Origin: Candidatus Saccharimonadota bacterium
Lineage (GTDB): Bacteria; Eremiobacterota; Xenobia; Xenobiales; Xenobiaceae
Reading direction: 5' to 3'
Length of the DNA stretch: 11,148 nt
NCBI GenBank assembly: GCA_004554425.1
Contig: SFMI01000053.1
Location: forward strand, 1-11,148
Shown: in pieces, positions 5,939 through 11,148 of the stretch
Numbering within the stretch: position 1 is the first letter of the stretch
How the letters are laid out: every line of letters begins with the position of its first letter
Position numbers and translations under genes: made by a program
Notes under the pieces: generated by a model
Database searches by the model: none
Told to the model about the DNA's origin: nothing
Seen by the model: only the letters and a program-made list of their open reading frames with translations

Positions 5939-6445
5939 TTAAGCTAAGGGCTCCCAGACCATAGTCAGGGGCTTAACTTTTACTCTGGTAACTTCCGTCA
6001 CCTCAGCGCCGATGAGCGCTAAATCAGTTTCCGGAAGGGTTTTAAGCGCCGTTTTAATGGGCTTAAAACTTGCTTTAATACACTCGTCATGGCCGAGCTT
6101 GCGCAACATCTCCACAGCTTTGTCGTCATTCTTGATGGAGACCTTGGCCGATCTTCTGGCTGAAACGCTACCCAAGGTGTAATTCCTGGTCTTGCTGTCA
6201 CCCAGCTCGTCCATGTGAATGGATACAAAATCAGTAATGAGTTGCTCTTGAGCTCGATACTCAACTTCTAACTTATTGATTGCAGTATTAAGCTGCTGAA
6301 TCAGAGCGTCTATCTGAGGTTGTTGCTCAGCCTTGAGCGCCATCGCTTTCTGAGCGGTGGCATTCATGATAGCCACCGCCGCTTCTACTTGCGCCCAATC
6401 TTTTAAGGGCTTCTTTTTAGTTGCATTTACAGTATCTTTAGCCAT
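5939..6445 (-). CDS. gam: Host-nuclease inhibitor Gam (Mu Gam family)
   Basis: The start at 6445 is set by AAGGAG 6 nt upstream; the frame opens 21 nt earlier inside the previous gene. The product has 168 residues, close to Mu Gam. After KKPLKDW (11-17) comes a long helical coiled-coil region to about residue 75, then TRNYTLGSVSARRSAKVSI and a C-terminal alpha/beta part ending VTRVKVKPLTMVWEP, the typical Mu Gam fold order. Mu Gam is a Ku-like dimer that binds double-stranded DNA ends and blocks RecBCD-type exonucleases, protecting the incoming linear genome and the transposition intermediates. The gene just upstream looks like a truncated paralogue. Confidence 0.9.
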   Translation of the reverse strand: MAKDTVNATKKKPLKDWAQVEAAVAIMNATAQKAMALKAEQQPQIDALIQQLNTAINKLEVEYRAQEQLITDFVSIHMDELGDSKTRNYTLGSVSARRSAKVSIKNDDKAVEMLRKLGHDECIKASFKPIKTALKTLPETDLALIGAEVTEVTRVKVKPLTMVWEPLA

Positions 6446-6456
6446 TATTTTCTCCT

Positions 6457-6795
6457 TTATTCCCACAAACCGGCGCTAATACGGTGGCCAAGTCTGGCGA
6501 ACTTGTCGCCATATTCATAGGCGCCACCCCAGATGCGTCCAGCCTGAGCTAAAGCGTAGCTATTGTCGTCTTGTTTGGAAGCGACTTGATCATCCATAAA
6601 GGCTTGGCAGCCATCTTGGAGCTGGTCGAGCTCGCAAAAAGTGGGATTAAGCTCTTCCCTCAAAGCGCTATATCGTTGAATAATGTCTTCCCGAAAAGCC
6701 TCTAAGCGCGAATTGATGAAAGCTCGCTTAGCACTCATGCGCTTAGTAGCAGCAACGAACTCGTCCCAAGTTTTAATCGGCTTACGTTTAGCCAT
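6457..6795 (-). CDS. Truncated Gam-like paralogue
   Basis: The 112-residue product aligns with the first half of the adjacent Gam. Both begin MAK; KPIKTW here matches KPLKDW there, and with the Trp residues aligned both have AA at +5/+6, Met at +10, Ser/Asn at +11 and Ala at +12. A long helical segment with similar hydrophobic spacing follows. The conserved Gam stretch after the coiled coil (NYTLGSVSARR) and the C-terminal alpha/beta part are not recognisable; instead the protein ends with a Gly/Tyr-rich tail (IWGGAYEYGD). AAGGAGG lies 6 nt before the ATG, so it is translated in its own right. It may heterodimerise with Gam or compete with it, or be a diverged relic. The homology call is by eye. 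Confidence 0.75.
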   Translation of the reverse strand: MAKRKPIKTWDEFVAATKRMSAKRAFINSRLEAFREDIIQRYSALREELNPTFCELDQLQDGCQAFMDDQVASKQDDNSYALAQAGRIWGGAYEYGDKFARLGHRISAGLWE

Positions 6796-6814
6796 TGTCT
6801 TCCTCCTTAGTTAC

Positions 6815-7096
6815 TTACCAACGGCCCCATTGGTCGTTGTTAAGACTTAATTCACCGTGTAATTTAGTTAAAATGTCGTTGAGAATGCGAGTCATCTCGC
6901 CATGCTCTTTGCAAAGCCGCTCAATCGACTTGCGATACGTGATTGGCAACGGATGATAAAGTCGCCAAGTCCAATCCTGATGGGTGCGCTCCCAGTCGGC
7001 AATTTTGCAACCGAGTCTTAAAAGTTCGAACTCAATATTGTGCTTGCGAATCATGAGATCGCGGGCTTCTTTATAGTTTCGAGGGCGGGTTATCAT
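6815..7096 (-). CDS. Hypothetical early protein
   Basis: The 93-residue product is helical and rich in Arg, Leu and Trp (WERTHQDWTWRLYH, and a C-terminal WGRW). No family is recognised. It begins 2 nt after the gp16 stop and uses the GAGGA that lies at the end of gp16, so translation is probably coupled. It ends 19 nt before the Gam-like paralogue. Its place between gp16 and gam suggests an early accessory role only in general terms. Confidence 0.7.
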   Translation of the reverse strand: MITRPRNYKEARDLMIRKHNIEFELLRLGCKIADWERTHQDWTWRLYHPLPITYRKSIERLCKEHGEMTRILNDILTKLHGELSLNNDQWGRW

Positions 7097-7098
7097 CT

Positions 7099-7536
7099 TT
7101 AATATCCTCTCTGACAGACTGGCGGTTGCATGATGGCCGCCTTAGCTTTAGTCATCGTTACCAGGCCACAAATAATGGCGTCAATCTGATCTCGTGGTAC
7201 CATCACCACATCATCGCAACCGGTTTGGCGCTTTACGAAAGAGCGTAAAGCCTTTTTGCGTTCAGGCCCTTCTGGGGCTCGGCTGACCTCGTTCCAAAGA
7301 GCATCGATTTTGCGAAGTTGCCTAGGCGTGGCCCGGTTTTGGCCGGTTTGCCAAGCTTCCAACAGTTCAATCAAGAAAGCGGCTTGCTTAACGTTGAGCG
7401 CCTTGCACGAATTGACAGAAAAGTGCGTTTTCAGTAACTCGCGATAGGCTTGATCGCTAATTTTGAACCGGTGCAACAAAGTATGAATCTTCTTAATTTG
7501 CGGGCCGGTAATGGGCAGAGGCGGTGGCAAAGCCAT
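7099..7536 (-). CDS. gp16 / GemA family regulatory protein
   Basis: The 145-residue protein matches the Mu gp16/GemA family. ITGPQIKKIHTLLHRFKISDQAYRELL (about residues 9-35) fits the family's N-terminal pattern (Q-x-x-x-I-H, then D-x-x-YR-x-x-L). KQAAFLIELLE, RATPRQLRKIDALWNEVSR and the C-terminal FVKRQTGCDDV also fit. Mu GemA is reported to affect host gyrase/supercoiling-dependent expression; the molecular role is not settled. GAGG lies 5 nt before the ATG, in the 8-nt gap after muB. In Mu, gemA sits next to mor, well after gam; here it directly follows muB, five genes before mor. Confidence 0.87.
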   Translation of the reverse strand: MALPPPLPITGPQIKKIHTLLHRFKISDQAYRELLKTHFSVNSCKALNVKQAAFLIELLEAWQTGQNRATPRQLRKIDALWNEVSRAPEGPERKKALRSFVKRQTGCDDVVMVPRDQIDAIICGLVTMTKAKAAIMQPPVCQRGY

Positions 7537-7544
7537 AGGCGCCT

Positions 7545-8438
7545 CTAAGCGATCAGCAGTCGAGCCGTCTCTTTAATCAGGTCGGCGTCAATCTCGGCAT
7601 CATTGAAAGCGGCCACCTCGACGCTGCGTTCTAGCAAGTTGCAAAGGGCGCGAGCGTTGAAATTTGCGTAGGAAGCGAACACTTTCCAAAGTTTCTTAGG
7701 ACAATCGGGCAAAACACGCTCGACAAAGGATTCGCAGTCATTTTCACTGAGCGTATTGACGGCGATATTCCAACCAACTCGGCTGTAAAGGTACTTGTGA
7801 TCGCCTTGGCTGCTGCGTAAAATGCTAAGCAAGCGAGGCAAGCCGACCAGCAGAATGCCAATTCCGGCAAACTCCGGATCGTTAAGGCGGCGCAATTGGT
7901 CAAGGACGCGAGCAGTTAAATGCTCGGCTTCATCGACAATTAACATGCGGCCGGAGCCTTTCAAGCGGTAGACGATTCGCATAAAAACGTCATCAATAGA
8001 TCCTTGCGGATCGACGTTGACTTTGTACGCCAGCTCGCGGATGAGCGATTTAGTAGTAATCGAAGGTCGGCCGTAGACAATAATTACATCGGGATTATTT
8101 TCCACGTAATGGCGGACGGAAGTAGTTTTACCAAGGCCGCTATCTCCAGTAACAATGCCGATCTTTTGCCCAATGTGGCAGTTTCTGGCAATTTCGGTGA
8201 CTTGCTGAACGATAGATGTCACCACGAAGCCGATCTGGGCCTTGGGATATTCCTCGCGCTCCTGACTGATGTTGAGGTACTGGCTTATTTTGCTTTCCAA
8301 TACGCCCACATCGCCAGGATACTTGTTCTTAATGTACTGGCTAAGAGCAGAAGCGGATATGCCAATTGCCTTAGCAAGGGCATTTTGCGACATACCGGAG
8401 CTTGTTAAATAGGTGTTTAACGCCTCTCTAATGCTCAT
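7545..8438 (-). CDS. muB: MuB-type AAA+ target-selection ATPase
   Basis: This 297-residue protein is close to Mu B in length. Residues 8-40 are a Cro/C1-type helix-turn-helix (MSQNALAKAIGISASALSQYI). The AAA+ domain follows, with Walker A GDSGLGKTT (98-106, K104) and Walker B RMLIVDEAEH (164-173, D169 E170), then a sensor-like ILLVGLPRLL. MuB forms ATP-dependent filaments on DNA, captures target DNA, stimulates MuA and gives target immunity. GGAGGA lies within the end of muA, and the muA stop and muB start share one base (TAATG), giving translational coupling. All expected catalytic residues are present. Confidence 0.95.
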   Translation of the reverse strand: MSIREALNTYLTSSGMSQNALAKAIGISASALSQYIKNKYPGDVGVLESKISQYLNISQEREEYPKAQIGFVVTSIVQQVTEIARNCHIGQKIGIVTGDSGLGKTTSVRHYVENNPDVIIVYGRPSITTKSLIRELAYKVNVDPQGSIDDVFMRIVYRLKGSGRMLIVDEAEHLTARVLDQLRRLNDPEFAGIGILLVGLPRLLSILRSSQGDHKYLYSRVGWNIAVNTLSENDCESFVERVLPDCPKKLWKVFASYANFNARALCNLLERSVEVAAFNDAEIDADLIKETARLLIA

Positions 8439-10450
8439 TAGTTTCCTCCTTTATTTTGATCCAGATCTCGCTGAGTTCTGGTTAAATAAATCTTCTTTTT
8501 AGGCTTAACCGGCGGCGCTAAAACAGGATAGATAGGCGTATTGGTAGTGGCCTCTCGCCGGATTTCTTCCATCTGGCGAACTCTGTCGTCCAGAGGTGTA
8601 CGCTGTACAGAGATGACGTTATTTTGGGGCTTTTCTTCCCAGCCGCGCTCCTGATTAAGAGCAGCCACGCCAGCTTGTAACAAGTTCATCTTGTCAGCAG
8701 CAGCGATAGTAGGCACTTTAGCGGCGGCCTTAACGGCTTTGATCTCGCGGCGCTTCTGAGCAGTGCGCTCTTTAAGGGCTTCCTTGCTCACTTCATCAGC
8801 AGCCAGCGGATGAATGCTTTCAGCCAGCTTGGCCAAGCAAATCAGCTCATCATTAGTGCCATAAACCCAAGCTTCAGCGTAATTGGCGAGGTCACGGCGC
8901 AGATAAACGCGCTTACCTTTAAGCGAGACAAATTCTTCGGCCCAATAGACGGCATCTAAGTCGGGATCTTTAACGCCGTTGCGTCCGATGGTGACTAAAC
9001 GGCTACTGCGCTGGCAGAAAACGGCCAAGCTCTTAGGATCAGCGCGACGTAAGACGGGATTGTCTGCTTGCCAAAGCTCGTTAGGGCTTAAATTGGCAAA
9101 GATAGCGCCTTTGCCGAAGGGCATTTTGTTCAAAATCTCAGTTATAAACTGATTGAGAAGCTGGCTAGCTTGCTCTAAAGGCAAGATTTTGCCGGTTTTA
9201 AGCTGCTTTTTAAGCGCTTCAGGGCGTTTAGGAATAGTTGAGCCGGTATAGCCTTCCAACATGCGCTCGAAGTAATTGTGAAAATCGCGAAAACGGCGCT
9301 CGATGTTCTTAGATTGAGCGTTGTAAGGGAGTGCGTAATGCACTTCTATGCCTAAATCGCTCATTAAAGAAGTGGTATATTTCTCATCAACATCGCAACG
9401 AACGCGACCACCGGCGAAGTCTTTACAGCGATAATCCTTACCGTTATCGATATAAATAGTGCCAGGTAAGCCGTAGTTGGCGGCCATCGAGCGGAAGCTA
9501 GTGAAAATGTGGTCGGAATTGGGCGCAGCGGCATGTAAATCCCAGCCCAGGATCTTGCGGCTTTTGAAATCAGACCAGGCAGTAAGCCAGGGGCGGCAAG
9601 TAGTGCCGTCAGGCAAGCTGACCATAAGATCGAGCTGCATATGGTCGGAAAAGACGCATTCACCGCAAGCGATTTTCGAGTAATCGCGCGTAATAGAGCG
9701 GCCATATTTGCGGTTCCAAGCGGCCTGGCCGTAGCGAGCAAAATACCGAGCGCTTTCGTCGATTTCACGACGGCAGCGGTATTCGAACGCTTGCAAAGAG
9801 GGCAACTTCTCGCACTGGTAATTCTTACGTAAATGGCCGATGGCGGCTAAGTAAGCAGCGCGAGTAGAGACTTTGCCTTCGGTCATATAGCAACTCATGA
9901 ATACTTCAAAGACGTCGTCAGGGATAACAGACTCGCCTTTACGGTTGCCATAACCGGTAAAAAGGGCGTTCTTGCCACCTTGCAAGTAAGCTTTACGCCA
10001 GCGGTAAACAGTTGAGACGCTGACGTCTTCGCCGTGCTCAAGCAGCCACTGTTCGATGCCTTTTTGGCCAAGTTGCATAGTTTGCTCGACAATATACAAA
10101 CGATTGTCGACAGCATTTTTCTGCCAAGATGGGGCAGCCAGGTACTCTTCATTAGCTTTAACCACTTCGGCTTCAGCTTCAGCCTTACGGATGGCAGCTT
10201 TAGAAGGCCGACCACGCTTAGGCTTGGCAGCTTCCACAGCTTGAGCCAGGCGCACATTTTCCCAGTACCGCTCCTGCGCTTCCTTAGGAAGAGAGTCAAG
10301 GGCGATCTCGTACTTGAAACCGCCTCGGCCGCCGTTAGGATTCGGGACTTGGCGAGCACGTAACTTGCCAGAAATGATCTGACGTTGAACTGTACTTATA
10401 TGGCGATTTAATAATTCGCTCACTTCCGTAATCTCAAGCCAATTATCCAT
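8438..10450 (-). CDS. muA: MuA-type DDE transposase
   Basis: The start at 10450 (MDNWLEITEV) is chosen because AGAGG lies 6 nt upstream and the ATG overlaps the stop of the Cro-like gene (ATGGATAA); the frame itself opens 33 nt earlier. The product has 670 residues; Mu A has 663. It begins with the Mu-type winged-helix DNA-binding domain (about 1-65), followed by end-binding HTH regions including VSVSTVYRWRKAY (about 143-155). The DDE core has D269 (VFSDHMQLD), D335 (IYIDNGKDY) and E384 (SKNIERRF), almost the same positions as D269/D336/E392 of Mu A. The C-terminal 120 residues are basic, as in the MuB/ClpX-contacting region of Mu A. It would cut and join the phage ends into host DNA for lysogeny and replicative transposition. 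The complete triad indicates a functional enzyme. Confidence 0.96.
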   Translation of the reverse strand: MDNWLEITEVSELLNRHISTVQRQIISGKLRARQVPNPNGGRGGFKYEIALDSLPKEAQERYWENVRLAQAVEAAKPKRGRPSKAAIRKAEAEAEVVKANEEYLAAPSWQKNAVDNRLYIVEQTMQLGQKGIEQWLLEHGEDVSVSTVYRWRKAYLQGGKNALFTGYGNRKGESVIPDDVFEVFMSCYMTEGKVSTRAAYLAAIGHLRKNYQCEKLPSLQAFEYRCRREIDESARYFARYGQAAWNRKYGRSITRDYSKIACGECVFSDHMQLDLMVSLPDGTTCRPWLTAWSDFKSRKILGWDLHAAAPNSDHIFTSFRSMAANYGLPGTIYIDNGKDYRCKDFAGGRVRCDVDEKYTTSLMSDLGIEVHYALPYNAQSKNIERRFRDFHNYFERMLEGYTGSTIPKRPEALKKQLKTGKILPLEQASQLLNQFITEILNKMPFGKGAIFANLSPNELWQADNPVLRRADPKSLAVFCQRSSRLVTIGRNGVKDPDLDAVYWAEEFVSLKGKRVYLRRDLANYAEAWVYGTNDELICLAKLAESIHPLAADEVSKEALKERTAQKRREIKAVKAAAKVPTIAAADKMNLLQAGVAALNQERGWEEKPQNNVISVQRTPLDDRVRQMEEIRREATTNTPIYPVLAPPVKPKKKIYLTRTQRDLDQNKGGN

Positions 10451-10655
10451 TAGGCACCTCTGAATCATCCAGAAGAGCGCCAAGAGATATTCCTAAAATC
10501 TTGGCCATCTGCTGTAGAGTTTTCAAAGATGGAGTACGAGTTGCACACTCGTAGCGGCTGATGCTAATCGTCGTACAGCCCAAAAGACTGGCAAATTGTT
10601 TTTGAGTCAGCCTTTTTTTTATACGTGCCTCTTTAATTTTAAGAGATATAGACAT
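10443..10655 (-). CDS. Cro-like XRE-family regulator, first early gene
   Basis: A 70-residue single-domain Cro/C1 helix-turn-helix protein: IKEARIKKRLTQKQFASLLG, CTTISISRYE, then TPSLKTLQQMAKILGISLGALL. Two ATGs are adjacent; the second (10655) is chosen because GGAG (10664-10661) lies 5 nt before it and only 2 nt before the first. It has the role of Mu Ner or lambda Cro: first gene of the lytic operon, damping transcription of repressor and early genes by binding the shared operators. It is a standard XRE protein. The last 8 nt overlap the muA start. Confidence 0.88.
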   Translation of the reverse strand: MSISLKIKEARIKKRLTQKQFASLLGCTTISISRYECATRTPSLKTLQQMAKILGISLGALLDDSEVPNG

Positions 10656-10658
10656 CAT

Positions 10659-10675
10659 TACTCCATAATGGATTA
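10659..10675. promoter_or_regulatory. Operator copy 1 (imperfect)
   Basis: TACTCCATAATGGATTA, one mismatch from the symmetric consensus TAATCCA-N3-TGGATTA. It lies between the predicted early start point and the Cro-like start codon, covers the ribosome binding site, and lies upstream of the repressor promoter's -10 element. Confidence 0.75.
10661..10664 (-). promoter_or_regulatory. Start-deciding ribosome binding site embedded in operator
   Basis: GGAG (minus strand) lies 5 nt before the ATG at 10655 and too close to the ATG at 10658. It is formed by the one base at which the overlapping operator departs from the consensus (TGGAGTA in place of TGGATTA). Confidence 0.7.
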
Positions 10676-10683
10676 GTTTATAT

Positions 10684-10692
10684 TGCTATACT
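10684..10692 (+). promoter_or_regulatory. Repressor promoter, extended -10
   Basis: TGCTATACT is a good extended -10 (TGN-TATACT) reading toward the repressor gene; no good -35 is seen, which an extended -10 can do without. It overlaps the early promoter's -10 on the other strand, so the two are likely mutually exclusive. The predicted start near 10699 leaves a leader of about 55 nt. Confidence 0.5.
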
Positions 10693-10716
10693 AATCCAAA
10701 ATGGAATAGAAATCAA
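10688..10716 (-). promoter_or_regulatory. Early lytic promoter
   Basis: On the minus strand TTGATT (10716-10711) and TAGTAT (10693-10688) are separated by 17 bp. Each hexamer matches consensus at four of six positions. The expected start is near 10681, about 25 nt before the Cro-like ATG. Operator copy 2 covers the -10 and spacer. It would drive the whole early operon down to the hairpin at 2200. Confidence 0.55.
10692..10708. promoter_or_regulatory. Operator copy 2
   Basis: TAATCCAAAATGGAATA, one mismatch from the symmetric consensus. It covers the early promoter's -10/spacer and the predicted repressor transcription start. Its centre is 33 bp from copy 1 and 53 bp from copy 3. Confidence 0.75.
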
Positions 10717-10744
10717 GTGCAGGAATTTAAAAACATGCATAAAC

Positions 10745-10761
10745 TAATCCATTATGGATTA
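10745..10761. promoter_or_regulatory. Operator copy 3 (perfect palindrome)
   Basis: TAATCCATTATGGATTA, 8-bp arms around a central T. It contains the likely start codon of the repressor (ATG 10754-10756), so bound repressor or Cro-like protein could also block early elongation of the repressor transcript. Confidence 0.8.
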
Positions 10762-11104
10762 CACATTGCATACATTAAGAAAAAAAATAAAAGAAGCCAG
10801 GAATGATGCTAAAATGAGCCAGGAAGAACTGGCAAAAAGCTTAAAACTTACTGGGACGCAAACTATCAGCAGATATGAGACCGGAGATCGCTGCCCTAAT
10901 ATAGAGACAGTTATTAACATCGCTGAGATAACGGGCAAAGAGCTTACGTGGTTTTTTAGTTCAGAAGAGTCTGATGAATTAAAAAATATAGATTCCAATA
11001 CTAAGCGTTTTTTAGATTTATTTAACCAACTGAATGACAGTGGAAAAGCACACATATTGGAGTGTTTAGAAAACGCTGTATACTCTAAGCGATATCAGAA
11101 ATAA
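10754..11104 (+). CDS. CI-like XRE-family repressor
   Basis: A 116-residue protein. Residues 7-68 are a Cro/C1 helix-turn-helix domain (LRKKIKEARNDAKMSQEELA, TISRYETGDRCPNIETVINI, ITGKELTWFF). The C-terminal 45 residues are helical (RFLDLFNQLNDSGKAHILEC), probably for oligomerisation. There is no S24/LexA-type self-cleavage domain, so induction would not use that route. It reads divergently from the Cro-like gene. The only ATG in frame (10754) lies within operator copy 3 and has no ribosome binding site nearby; an in-frame stop lies just upstream (10745). TTG at 10766 or leaderless translation from another start point are alternatives. The nearby AGGA (10721) is spaced for an out-of-frame ATG at 10735. 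Confidence 0.88.
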   Translation: MDYTLHTLRKKIKEARNDAKMSQEELAKSLKLTGTQTISRYETGDRCPNIETVINIAEITGKELTWFFSSEESDELKNIDSNTKRFLDLFNQLNDSGKAHILECLENAVYSKRYQK

Positions 11105-11148
11105 TAATGCAAAATGCGCGAATTGTGCATATTGATCGATTGAGAAAA

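Noticed and set aside
10443..10452. TTATCCATTA at the muA start, resembling an operator half-site
   Set aside because: Only one arm resembles the operator; the second half has no symmetry, so it is probably chance.
1..11148. CRISPR array, tRNA or rRNA genes, insertion sequence with inverted repeats
   Set aside because: None seen: the only tandem repeats are the in-frame 78-bp units, no cloverleaf or rRNA-like sequence was recognised, and the only transposase is the phage MuA.

Overview
The window is part of a Mu-like transposable prophage (or phage). The diagnostic genes are a full-length MuA-type DDE transposase followed by a MuB-type AAA+ ATPase, with gp16/GemA, Gam and Mor relatives downstream and a Mu gpG-type virion morphogenesis protein on the other arm. 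The host cannot be named from this stretch. Nearly every gene has a strong AGGAGG-type ribosome binding site and GC content is moderate, which would suit a Firmicute (Clostridia or Negativicutes, say), but that is inference.

Left arm, + strand (1-2220): the 3' part of a large gene that is open to the window edge, a tiny acidic gene, the gpG homologue, then a hairpin terminator. The large gene ends in a coiled-coil stretch, three 26-residue tandem repeats and a JAMM/JAB metalloprotease-like domain with all expected metal ligands. Its position just before gpG suggests a MuF-type minor head protein carrying a polymorphic-toxin tail. The 74-residue gene after it is a candidate immunity protein. 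Both lie in an AT-rich patch between GC-richer structural sequence.

Right arm, - strand (10658 down to 2309): one long, tightly packed operon. In order of transcription it holds a Cro-like regulator, MuA, MuB, gp16/GemA, an unknown, a truncated Gam-like paralogue, Gam, two unknowns, a Mor-type activator, a DnaB-family replicative helicase, an unknown, and a lower-GC gene that may be a late-acquired cargo gene. The two arms converge on a shared hairpin near 2200, unlike Mu itself, where early and late genes are read in the same direction.

The switch at 10659-10761 lies between the Cro-like gene (-) and a CI-like repressor (+). It has overlapping divergent promoters and three copies of a 17-bp operator built on TAATCCA-N3-TGGATTA.

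The most interesting points are the candidate JAMM toxin/immunity cassette; a helicase in a Mu-type replication module that ends in a Pro/Gln-rich linker and an SSB-like LPF tip; a tandem Gam paralogue; a duplicated gene end flanking the last early gene; and an operator whose one deviation from symmetry doubles as the Shine-Dalgarno of the Cro-like gene.
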